A DNA stretch of 5,934 bases from Gammaproteobacteria bacterium (GCA_011330835.1 DRPO01000327.1:1-5934); one strand, 5' to 3'. Shown: positions 1-5,823, counted from the first letter of the stretch. The notes: generated from the sequence alone by a model not told the origin. Made by a program: numbers and translations.

Positions 1-93
1 CTGGTCAAATCCGCCCTGGGGATCGACGTGTTCCCCCATTTCTCGTTCGGGATCTGGGACTGGTGGCAACAGCATATGCTCAATCAAGCCTGA
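1..93 (+). CDS. 3' end of an unidentified protein (partial)
   Basis: Frame 1 is open from the window edge to a TGA at 91-93. It encodes the last 30 residues of a protein, ending in an aromatic-rich tail (FPHFSFGIWDWW, then QQHMLNQA). The start and nearly all of the gene lie outside the window. I do not recognise the family from this tail and assign no function. The reading is plausible because the frame ends just inside the convergent ycgL-like gene, with which it shares 14 bp (80-93), and because the tail has a natural amino-acid mix. A chance open frame of 30 codons in GC-rich DNA cannot be excluded. Confidence 0.5.
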   Translation: MVKSALGIDVFPHFSFGIWDWWQQHMLNQA

Positions 94-337
94 CCTCGTC
101 AAGCGAGTCCTGGGGCGGCATTTGCAGATAGTAACCCTGGCCGACAAGCGCCTGCATAACCGTTTTGGCGTCCGCTCTCGCCAGCGAGCGGTCTGGCGTC
201 AGTTCAAATTCGAAGGAAAATTCCGGCTGGCCAAACGCCGACAATAGTGGGGCCGGCAATTCCGCCAGCATGTCCTTGTCCGCGACAAACAGAAAGGCGC
301 CGGGTTTTCGCCGGCTCCGATAGACAAAACACTGCAT
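80..337 (-). CDS. ycgL: YcgL domain-containing protein
   Basis: This is an 85-residue protein of the YcgL family, a small conserved family found mainly in Gammaproteobacteria whose biochemical role is not established. Family features are visible along its length. The N-terminus MQCFVYRSRRKPGAFLFV matches the family's usual C-x-(I/V)-Y-R-S opening and following strand. The centre has a P-x-x-L-x-x-x-F-G-Q-P segment (about residues 28-38). The C-terminal part carries the signature GQGYYLQMPP (residues 66-75). The start is chosen at 337 because the family normally begins only one or two residues before the conserved Cys. The Shine-Dalgarno match is weak (GGGACG about 4 bases upstream). At 85 residues it is slightly shorter than the roughly 95-110 usual for the family; the missing part is the variable tail. 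It converges on and overlaps the 3' end of the preceding plus-strand gene, and no terminator separates them. It sits alone on its strand, downstream of the repeat-filled gap. Confidence 0.9.
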   Translation of the reverse strand: MQCFVYRSRRKPGAFLFVADKDMLAELPAPLLSAFGQPEFSFEFELTPDRSLARADAKTVMQALVGQGYYLQMPPQDSLDEVRLD

Positions 338-381
338 GGGGACGTCCCAATAGACCTCTTGCTGTCAAGCATACCTCATTG

Positions 382-575
382 GAGAGCGCCGCTTCGAGAA
401 CGCCGGGTGGAGAGCGCCGGCATCCCTACCGGCAAAGGGCGTTTCGAAGCGCCACCAATAGTCGTCACTTTCCGGTAAGCCAGTTCCGTGGCGAATTTCG
501 CGCCAGTTGGCCGGCGGGACGCCGGCGCTCCCAGCCTCTTCCTGGGAGCGCCGGCATCTTGCCGGCAAGGGCGTT
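382..575. repeat. REP/BIME-like cluster of GC-rich hairpin repeats
   Basis: The gap between ycgL and the GGDEF-EAL gene holds three copies of one roughly 30-nt unit. Copy A is at 412-443 (plus), starting GAGCGCCGGCATC and ending GGGCGTT. Copy B is at 546-575 (plus), with the same start and end and two small deletions. Copy C lies inverted at about 503-531. Each folds: 416-433 has a 5-bp stem, 510-526 has a perfect 7-bp stem (GCCGGCG, loop GGA), and 550-566 has a perfect 7-bp stem (GCCGGCA, loop TCT). Copies C and B also form a larger 14-bp perfect inverted repeat (521-534 with 542-555, 7-nt loop). A degenerate partial copy starts at 381 (GGAGAGCGCCG, repeated at 409-419). The pattern of palindromic units in alternating orientation between genes is that of REP/BIME elements. 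It may also act as a transcript 3'-end stabiliser or weak terminator for the GGDEF-EAL mRNA, but no T-tract follows. Open frames across it are by-products of the repeat, not genes. Confidence 0.75.
521..555. repeat. 14-bp perfect inverted repeat (twin hairpin of the REP-like cluster)
   Basis: The arms GCCGGCGCTCCCAG (521-534) and CTGGGAGCGCCGGC (542-555) are exact reverse complements around a 7-nt loop. The sequence lies 70-100 bp past the stop codon of the minus-strand GGDEF-EAL gene. It is therefore the strongest RNA structure in that gene's 3' region and also lies upstream of ycgL. The stem is strong, but there is no run of T on either side, so it does not look like a classical intrinsic terminator. 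It is formed by two oppositely oriented copies of the repeat unit. Confidence 0.8.
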
Positions 576-623
576 GGGAATTTCTCTGGATCTTGCGCTC
601 TTGTCCTGGAACCAGCCCGGGCC

Positions 624-2228
624 TCAAACCGCCAGGGCCAGCTGCTGGGTCTCCGCCATCTCGTCGGCGCAGAATCGCAGGCTTTTGAGCGGCACGGGTT
701 TGTGAACGAGAAACCCTTGCACGAAATCGACGCCCGAGGATTCCAGCGATTGCTGGGTGAGCTTGTCTTCGACGTATTCGGCGATGGTATGGGCGTTCAT
801 GGCGTTGGCGACATGCACGATGGCGTTGATCATGGCGTTTTCCAGCCCGCCCTTGGCGATATGGGTGACGAGACTGCCGTCGATCTTGACGTAGTCGACG
901 TCGAGTTGCTGGAGGTAGCCGAACGAAGACATGCCGCTGCCAAAATCGTCGAGCGCGAAACGGCAACCGATCGCCTTGAGTTCCTTCATGAAGTAGCGGG
1001 CGGAATCGAGATTGGTAATCGCCGCCGTTTCGGTAATTTCGAAGATCACCAGTTCAGGGTCGACCGCCTTGTCGATGAACTGTTGGCGGATTTCCTGGAG
1101 GAACTCCCGGTCCGAGATCGATTGCCCGGACAGGTTGATGGACACGCGGCAGCGACAGTGACACTGATCGCCCAATGAGCAACTGCTGATCGAACGATTC
1201 CGGGCCCTGAGCCAGGTCAGCGCTTCGTTGACGACCCACCGGTCCAGGTCGACCGCGAGGCCATACTGCTCGGCGACCGGGATGAACTGGTCGGGCTGCA
1301 TCTGCGCCCCGTTTTCCTGGTTCATGCGCACCAGCAATTCGTAGTGACGTCCCTGGTAGTCTTCGCCGATGGAGCGGATTTCCTGGGCGTGCAGCTCCAG
1401 TCGCCCTTCGCGGATGGCGCGCGGCAGCTCCTGGGCGCAGCGCACGGCGGCCTGACGTTCGGCGAGCAGGCGATCCCCGGAGTCGAGCAGGCATACCCGG
1501 TTGCGACCGGCGTTCTTGGCTTCCTGGCAGGCGGTGTCGGCCGCGGTCAGCACTTCCTGCAGGTGGCAGTAGTCCCGACTGATGGGCACGACGCCAATGC
1601 TGGCGCCGATTTCGTAATGCCGACCGTTCCACAGCAGGCGAAACTGGCGAATCTTCTTCTGGATCTGTTTGACGACCTGGGAGGCATGATGCATGTCTGC
1701 GTCGGGCAACAGCAGGGCAAACTCGTCGCCGCCAATTCTCGCCAGCGTATCCTCCTTCGACAAGATTGGCTTGAGCAGCGCGGGCAGCTGACTTAGCAGG
1801 GTATCGCCGGCGCGGTGACCGCAGTGATCATTGATGGTCTTGAAGCGATCGAGATTGATCAGCGCCACGACGTGGCGGCTGTCCTTGCGTTGCGCCGAAA
1901 CGCAGGCGGCCATGACCCGCCGGCGGAATTCGCGGCGATTGACCAGGCCGGTCAGCGAATCGTGGCTGGCCTGCCATTTCAGTCGCTCCAGGGCCTTGCG
2001 CACCTTGGCGTTTTCCACATGACAGCTCTGCTCGCGTTGCCTGAGCTGGCGCAGAAAAAGAAAGACGATGATGAATCCCGCCGTGGTCAGCAGCAGGGAA
2101 CTGAGCAGAAAAGTGGCGTCCGACACGCGACTGCCATCTAGCAGCAATATCCCTGTCTGGGCCGCCATCAGAACAAGTACGGACGCAAATCCGACAGTAA
2201 GCGCTTGCTTGAATTGCTGGTCAATCAT
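624..2228 (-). CDS. Membrane-anchored GGDEF-EAL cyclic di-GMP turnover protein
   Basis: This is a 534-residue inner-membrane protein predicted to make (GGDEF) and/or hydrolyse (EAL) the second messenger cyclic di-GMP. Two hydrophobic helices lie at about residues 8-30 and 39-59, with only about 8 residues between them, so there is no periplasmic or PAS/GAF sensor domain. A charged helical linker follows (about 60-88). The GGDEF domain opens with SHDSLTGLVNRREF (88-101) and has GGDEF at 166-170. The I-site position reads SKED instead of RxxD, so feedback inhibition through the primary I-site is unlikely. The EAL domain starts near residue 276. Its signature is ELL (E297), and the expected metal and catalytic residues are present: N365, E397, D427-D428 (DDFGSG), K448, E484, Q504. 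Four cysteines (C350, C356, C358, C360) cluster in the loop just before N365, which is unusual. The start is ATG at 2228 because GGAAGG precedes it. An in-frame GTG at 2270 would add 14 residues but has no ribosome binding site. It is probably transcribed from its own promoter. Whether synthesis or hydrolysis dominates cannot be read from sequence. Confidence 0.95.
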   Translation of the reverse strand: MIDQQFKQALTVGFASVLVLMAAQTGILLLDGSRVSDATFLLSSLLLTTAGFIIVFLFLRQLRQREQSCHVENAKVRKALERLKWQASHDSLTGLVNRREFRRRVMAACVSAQRKDSRHVVALINLDRFKTINDHCGHRAGDTLLSQLPALLKPILSKEDTLARIGGDEFALLLPDADMHHASQVVKQIQKKIRQFRLLWNGRHYEIGASIGVVPISRDYCHLQEVLTAADTACQEAKNAGRNRVCLLDSGDRLLAERQAAVRCAQELPRAIREGRLELHAQEIRSIGEDYQGRHYELLVRMNQENGAQMQPDQFIPVAEQYGLAVDLDRWVVNEALTWLRARNRSISSCSLGDQCHCRCRVSINLSGQSISDREFLQEIRQQFIDKAVDPELVIFEITETAAITNLDSARYFMKELKAIGCRFALDDFGSGMSSFGYLQQLDVDYVKIDGSLVTHIAKGGLENAMINAIVHVANAMNAHTIAEYVEDKLTQQSLESSGVDFVQGFLVHKPVPLKSLRFCADEMAETQQLALAV

Positions 2229-2483
2229 GAGTCCTTCCGTGGTACGGCCTGCGCTCCTTAAGAGAGACACAGACGGCTTATTTTTTTGGTATTACCGGCG
2301 ACAACCCCGGTCCAGCCCCTGCCTTGAGGCGAAATGTGGATCAATATCGGGGACTACCGGCGGCGCCGGCTCTTCCAACCTGTTGCTTCCCGCAACCTGA
2401 GTCGAGGATCTTATCGCCTTCCGAAATCAGAGGGTAGGCCGAACGGGAGACGGCTTGACCGACCCATGCGGGAAGACAAGTAT
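2229..2483 (-). promoter_or_regulatory. Candidate long structured 5' leader of the GGDEF-EAL mRNA
   Basis: If the promoter at 2490-2517 is real, the mRNA has a leader of about 255 nt before the ATG at 2228. Several small stems can be drawn in it: GTTGC/GCAAC (2382-2386 with 2392-2396), CCGGC/GCCGG (2357-2361 with 2365-2369), and CCCCG/CGGGG (2305-2309 with 2348-2352). A strong Shine-Dalgarno-like TTAAGGAG lies at about 2253-2260, too far from any start codon to serve the ATG at 2228. I looked for the c-di-GMP-I (GEMM) signature and did not find a convincing match. No plausible protein gene is visible in this stretch on either strand. A regulatory RNA role is inference only. Confidence 0.3.
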
Positions 2484-2489
2484 ATTTCT

Positions 2490-2517
2490 ACTATATATCA
2501 ATAAGATAACCAGACAA
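2490..2517 (-). promoter_or_regulatory. Candidate sigma-70 promoter for the GGDEF-EAL gene
   Basis: Read on the minus strand, TTGTCT (2517-2512, 4 of 6 to the -35 consensus) is followed after 16 bases by TATAGT (2495-2490, 5 of 6 to the -10 consensus). It lies in a distinctly AT-rich island (about 2478-2512) within GC-rich surroundings, which supports promoter function. A start site near 2483 is expected. This would make the GGDEF-EAL gene a unit separate from rnr-rlmB. Confidence 0.4.
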
Positions 2518-2539
2518 TCCGGCATCAGTAATGAATGAC

Positions 2540-2614
2540 TTGCCCCCGTTTTTTACAGTTCAACATTTCTTCCCGGGGCAAACCGACAGAATACGCAAGA
2601 GAATTGACGGGGGC
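2540..2614. repeat. Overlapping, mutually exclusive inverted repeats
   Basis: The segment TTGCCCCCGT (2540-2549) can pair with two partners. One is GGGGCAA at 2575-2581 (7 bp with TTGCCCC). The other is ACGGGGGC at 2607-2614 (8 bp with GCCCCCGT at 2542-2549). The two pairings exclude each other. The heptamer ATTGACG is also repeated directly at 2603-2609 and 2617-2623, 14 bp apart. The segment lies between the end of rlmB and the candidate GGDEF-EAL promoter, so it could be an operator region or part of a read-through RNA. The function is unknown, and chance pairing in GC-rich DNA is possible. Confidence 0.35.
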
Positions 2615-2649
2615 TGATTGACGCTATCAAATCCGGACCCAAAAACACT

Positions 2650-2677
2650 AAAAAATGTGAATCCCATCACATTTTTT
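2650..2677 (-). terminator. Palindrome at the rlmB end: candidate terminator, also a CRP-consensus match
   Basis: An 11-bp perfect palindrome (AAAAAATGTGA / TCACATTTTTT, 6-bp centre ATCCCA) starts inside the last codons of rlmB and includes its TGA stop. In the rlmB mRNA it would form a hairpin ending in six U. This is the only terminator-like structure directly after the rnr-rlmB operon, and being symmetric it could act in both directions. The stem is A/U-rich and weak for an intrinsic terminator. The core is TGTGA-N6-TCACA with AAA/TTT flanks, exactly the CRP/Vfr operator consensus, so it may instead or also be a protein-binding site. Confidence 0.55.
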
Positions 2678-3461
2678 CGAACCGGTCATGGCTGACGCCC
2701 GCACCACCCAACCGCTGTCGCAACGCTTCGTACAACATGACGCCGGCCGCCACGGAGACGTTGAGGCTTTCCACCTGGCCACGCATGGGAATCGAGACCA
2801 GAAAATCGCAGCGCTCCAGGGTCTTGCGCCGCAGTCCCTTGCCTTCCGCGCCGAGCACAATCGCCAGCGGCCCGGTGAGATCATGGTCATGGAGCCCGAG
2901 GGGCGCGCTGTCGGTCGCGCCGGTGATCCATACGCCCCGATCGCGCAATTGCGACAGGGCGCGCCCCAGGTTGGCGACCTGGACGAAAGGCACGCTCTCG
3001 GCGGCGCCGCTGGCGGTCTTGCGCGCCGCCGGCGTCAATCCCGCCGCCTGGTCGCGCGGGGCGATGACCGCGTGGACGCCAACGGCGTCGGCGCTGCGCA
3101 GGCAGGCGCCAAGGTTGTGTGGATCGGTAACGCCATCCAGGATCAGCAGGAACGGCGGCTCGTCAAGCTGGTCGAGCAGGGTCATCAGGTCGCGCTCATC
3201 CAGCGGTCCGGCGGCCCGGTACTCGGCGACGATGCCCTGGTGTCGCTGACCTTCGGCAAGCCGGTCGAGCTGGTCGGGCTCCGCCATCCGCACCAGGATT
3301 CCGGCCTGCTTCGCCCGAGACAGCGCCTTTTCCAGCCGGACATTGCGCTTTCCCCGCCGGACGTACAGCGCGTCGATCCGCTCCGGCGAGCGCCCGATGA
3401 CGGCTTCGACCGCGTGAAGACCAATGGCGACCGCCCGCTGTTCCGGGCGCTGTCTAGGCAT
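2667..3461 (-). CDS. rlmB: 23S rRNA (guanosine-2'-O)-methyltransferase RlmB
   Basis: RlmB is the SAM-dependent enzyme that 2'-O-methylates G2251 in the peptidyl-transferase P loop of 23S rRNA. The 264-residue product has an N-terminal substrate-binding domain (about 11-85, opening with GLHAVEAV) and a C-terminal SPOUT (trefoil-knot) methyltransferase domain. SPOUT motif 1 is ILDGVTDPHNLGACLRSAD (N116, R122). Motif 2 is VLGAEGKGLRR (E206). Motif 3 is IPMRGQVESLNVSVAAG (S232, N234). These five residues line up with the E. coli catalytic/cofactor set (N108, R114, E198, S224, N226) at a constant offset of 8, which accounts for the extra N-terminal residues. The C-terminus is about a dozen residues longer than E. 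coli RlmB (243 aa). The start is ATG at 3461, which overlaps the rnr stop (ATGCCTAG, 8 nt). A longer frame starting at 3533 would add 24 non-homologous residues lying inside rnr and is rejected. The overlap suggests translational coupling to rnr. The 3' end lies in the palindrome at 2650-2677. Confidence 0.96.
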   Translation of the reverse strand: MPRQRPEQRAVAIGLHAVEAVIGRSPERIDALYVRRGKRNVRLEKALSRAKQAGILVRMAEPDQLDRLAEGQRHQGIVAEYRAAGPLDERDLMTLLDQLDEPPFLLILDGVTDPHNLGACLRSADAVGVHAVIAPRDQAAGLTPAARKTASGAAESVPFVQVANLGRALSQLRDRGVWITGATDSAPLGLHDHDLTGPLAIVLGAEGKGLRRKTLERCDFLVSIPMRGQVESLNVSVAAGVMLYEALRQRLGGAGVSHDRFEKM

Positions 3462-5622
3462 CCGCCATGGCGAAATCGATCTTCCGCTCGTCGAGATCGA
3501 CCCGGGCGACCAGCACATCCAGCCGGTCGCCAAGCCGGAACGACCGGTTGCTGTTCTTGCCGGTCAACCGGTGGCCGACCGGATCGAAGCTGTAGTAATC
3601 GGCGGGCAGCGAGGTGATGTGAACCAGCCCCTCGACATAGACCTCGTCCAGTTCGAGAAAGAGGCCGAACGAGGTGACGCCGGTCACGGTTCCGGTAAAC
3701 GTTTCGCCGACCCGGTCGAGCATGTATTCGCATTTGAGCCAGTCCACCACATCCCGCGTGGCTTCGTCGGCCCGTCGCTCGCACATGGAGCAGTGTTCGC
3801 CCAGCTCCACCATGTCGTCATGTTTATAGGTGAAGTTTTTCGGCTTGCCGCCACGGAGCAGATGACGGATCGCGCGATGGACGAGCAGATCCGGGTAGCG
3901 CCGGATCGGCGAGGTGAAATGGGCGTAGTCTTTCTGCGCCAGCCCGAAATGCCCGACCTTGCCGTCCGGGGAATATTGCGCCTGCGACAGCGAGCGCAGC
4001 ATGACGGTCTGGATCAGGTGGAAATCGGGACGCCCCGCCACCTGCCGGAGCAAGCGGGAATAGTCCTGCGGCGAAGGCTTGTCGCCGCCCCCCAGCTTGA
4101 GCCCGAATTCGGCGAGGAACTGCCGCAGATCCTCCACCTTTTCGGCTTTCGGACCATCGTGGATCCGGTAGAGCGCGGGGATCTGGCGCTGCTTGAGAAA
4201 TTTCGCCGCCGCGACATTGGCCGCGATCATGCACTCCTCGATCATGCGGTGCGCGTCATTGCGCTCGCTGGGCGCGATATTACGGATCTTGCGCTGATCG
4301 TCGAACTCGAACACCGTCTCGGTGGTCTCGAAATCAATGGAGCCGCGCCGCTCCCGGGCGGCCTTCATCACCTTGTAGAAGGCGTGGAGGTTGTCGAGAT
4401 GAGGCGTCAGCTCCCCCCAGGCCTCGCGCCGCTTCGGATCGCGTTCGACGACGATTTTCGCCACCTCGTTGTAGGTCAGCCGCGCGTGAGAGCGCATCAC
4501 CGCTTCCATGAAGCGAAATTCCCGCAGCTTGCCGTTTCCGTCCAGGATCATCTCGCAGGCCATGCACAAGCGATCCACGTTCGGATTGATGGAGCACAGA
4601 CCGTTGGACAGCACCTCGGGCAACATCGGGATGACCTGCTTGGGGAAATAGACCGAGGTTCCCCGCGATTGCGCCTCCTCATCCAGCGGCGAACCCGGCT
4701 CGACATAGGCGGAGACATCGGCGATGGCGACCACCAGCTTCCAGCCGTCATCGGTGGGTTCGCAATACACCGCATCATCGAAATCGCGCGCATCCTCGCC
4801 ATCGATCGTCACCAGCGGCAACTCGCGCAGATCCTCGCGCCCCGCCTTGGCCTCTTCCGGAACCTCGGCGGCGTAGCCCGCGGTCTGTCGCAACACATCC
4901 TCCGGCCAGACATGGGGCAACTCGTGATTGCGCAACGCGATATCGATCTCCATGCCGGGGGCCATGTGCTCCCCCAGCACCTCGACGATCTTGCCGATCG
5001 GCTGGTTGTGGCGGGTCGGCTGCTCGCTAATCGCGGCCACCACGATCTGCCCCGGTCGGGCATCGCCGGCGCGCTCCGCCGGCACCAGAATATCCTGGGT
5101 AATCCGCTTGTTGTCGGGAATCACGAAGCCGATGCCGCCTTCGACCTGATAGCGGCCAACCACCTCGTGATGCGCCCGTTCGAGCACTTCGACCAGCGCG
5201 CCCTCGCGACGTCCGCGACGATCGATTCCCGTCACGCGCGCCACGATCCGGTCGCCGTGCAGCAGGCTGCGCATCTGTTTCGGCGACAGGAACAGATCCT
5301 CCCCGCCCTCGTCCGGAATCAGAAAACCGAAACCGTCCGGATGCGCGGTCACCCGCCCCCGGATCAGCTCGGCCTCGGTAATCGGCAAGTAGGCGTTGCG
5401 CCGGTTTCTCACCAACTGCCCGTCGCGCTCCATCGCGCGCAGACGCCGCCGCAGGCCTTCCAGCCGCGCCTCGTCGTCATATTTCAGCTTCTTCGCCAAT
5501 GCCTTGCGGCTCATCGGCCCCCGGGATTCCTTCAGAATCTCAAGGATCAACTCCCGGCTGGCGACCGGGTTATCGTACTTCTCCCGCTCGCGCTCGCGAT
5601 AAGGATCAACGTGGGATGACAT
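3454..5622 (-). CDS. rnr: Ribonuclease R (3'-5' exoribonuclease)
   Basis: This is a processive, magnesium-dependent 3'-5' exoribonuclease of the RNase II/RNB family that degrades structured RNA, defective rRNA and tmRNA-tagged messages in the cytoplasm. The 722 residues show the full RNase R order. There is an N-terminal winged-helix segment (about 18-80), two cold-shock RNA-binding domains (about 86-132, opening IRGRVTAHPDGFGFLIP, and 153-200), and the catalytic RNB domain (about 265-595). A C-terminal S1 domain (about 638-718, GTVTGVTSFGLFLEL) follows. The active-site signature TIDGEDARDFDD (272-283) supplies the four catalytic aspartates D274, D280, D282 and D283. HFTSPIRRYPDLLVHR (568-583) is also typical. 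Unlike the E. coli enzyme (813 aa), there is no lysine-rich tail: the protein ends four residues after the S1 domain. The start at 5622 is supported by AGGAG 9 bases upstream. It is the first gene of a two-gene operon with rlmB (8-nt overlap) and is transcribed away from tRNA-Leu. Confidence 0.97.
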   Translation of the reverse strand: MSSHVDPYREREREKYDNPVASRELILEILKESRGPMSRKALAKKLKYDDEARLEGLRRRLRAMERDGQLVRNRRNAYLPITEAELIRGRVTAHPDGFGFLIPDEGGEDLFLSPKQMRSLLHGDRIVARVTGIDRRGRREGALVEVLERAHHEVVGRYQVEGGIGFVIPDNKRITQDILVPAERAGDARPGQIVVAAISEQPTRHNQPIGKIVEVLGEHMAPGMEIDIALRNHELPHVWPEDVLRQTAGYAAEVPEEAKAGREDLRELPLVTIDGEDARDFDDAVYCEPTDDGWKLVVAIADVSAYVEPGSPLDEEAQSRGTSVYFPKQVIPMLPEVLSNGLCSINPNVDRLCMACEMILDGNGKLREFRFMEAVMRSHARLTYNEVAKIVVERDPKRREAWGELTPHLDNLHAFYKVMKAARERRGSIDFETTETVFEFDDQRKIRNIAPSERNDAHRMIEECMIAANVAAAKFLKQRQIPALYRIHDGPKAEKVEDLRQFLAEFGLKLGGGDKPSPQDYSRLLRQVAGRPDFHLIQTVMLRSLSQAQYSPDGKVGHFGLAQKDYAHFTSPIRRYPDLLVHRAIRHLLRGGKPKNFTYKHDDMVELGEHCSMCERRADEATRDVVDWLKCEYMLDRVGETFTGTVTGVTSFGLFLELDEVYVEGLVHITSLPADYYSFDPVGHRLTGKNSNRSFRLGDRLDVLVARVDLDERKIDFAMADA

Positions 5623-5672
5623 TCAATAACACTCCTGATAGATACAAGTGCTTCGGCGAACGCGCCAGAGCA

Positions 5673-5701
5673 TTGACAAGATTCTACAGGAAAGGTATTG
5701 T
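5673..5701 (+). promoter_or_regulatory. Sigma-70 promoter for tRNA-Leu
   Basis: A perfect -35 box TTGACA (5673-5678) is followed after exactly 17 bases by TATTGT (5696-5701, 4 of 6 to the -10 consensus). A GC-rich discriminator (CCCGCGCC) comes directly after it, as is typical of stringently controlled stable-RNA promoters. Transcription would start near 5708, about 26 bases before the mature tRNA. It lies in the divergent spacer shared with rnr, for which I see no convincing promoter of its own. Confidence 0.65.
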
Positions 5702-5733
5702 CCCGCGCCTGCATTTCAGCAGATTCAGTCACT

Positions 5734-5820
5734 GCCCAGGTGGCGGAATTGGTAGACGCGCTAGCTTCAGGTGCTAGTGGGGGCAACCCCGTGGAGGTTC
5801 AAGTCCTCTCCTGGGCACCA
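5734..5820 (+). tRNA. tRNA-Leu (anticodon CAG)
   Basis: This is an 87-nt class II tRNA that decodes CUG. The acceptor stem GCCCAGG (5734-5740) pairs perfectly with CCTGGGC (5810-5816), and the discriminator A and CCA end are encoded (5817-5820). The D arm contains the usual leucine-type GGCGGAATTGGTAGACGC. The anticodon stem CTAGC/GCTAG (5761-5765 with 5773-5777) encloses loop TTCAGGT with anticodon CAG at 5768-5770. A long variable arm follows (GGGG-GCAA-CCCC), the class II hallmark, then a T arm with TTCAAGT. It closely resembles E. coli tRNA-Leu(CAG) in the D and anticodon arms. It is divergent from rnr. Only one tRNA is visible before the window ends. Confidence 0.98.
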
Positions 5821-5823
5821 ATC

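Noticed and set aside
247..705. Open frames on both strands across the intergenic gap
   Set aside because: They run through the GC-rich repeat units and into the GGDEF-EAL gene on the other strand, have repeat-derived composition (AGVPPA/GILPA-like) and no ribosome binding sites.
2228..2270. GTG start at 2270 for the GGDEF-EAL protein
   Set aside because: No Shine-Dalgarno sequence precedes it. The ATG at 2228 has GGAAGG nearby and starts directly before the first membrane helix.
2229..2480. c-di-GMP-I (GEMM) riboswitch in the GGDEF-EAL leader
   Set aside because: A search by eye for the GCAAAGCC-type and GGTAGC/GGGTTACC-type conserved blocks found no joint match in the right order; only short GC stems are present.
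2531..2617. 28-codon plus-strand frame in the rlmB to GGDEF-EAL gap
   Set aside because: There is no Shine-Dalgarno sequence and no recognisable peptide, and it coincides with the inverted repeats, so coding is not supported.
2618..2630. FNR-like box (TTGAC...ATCAA)
   Set aside because: The half-sites are separated by three bases instead of four and one half-site is imperfect.
3424..5619. 731-codon plus-strand open frame opposite rnr
   Set aside because: It is the antisense shadow of rnr, a clear RNase R; long antisense frames are expected from GC-biased codon use. The translation shows no recognisable domain.
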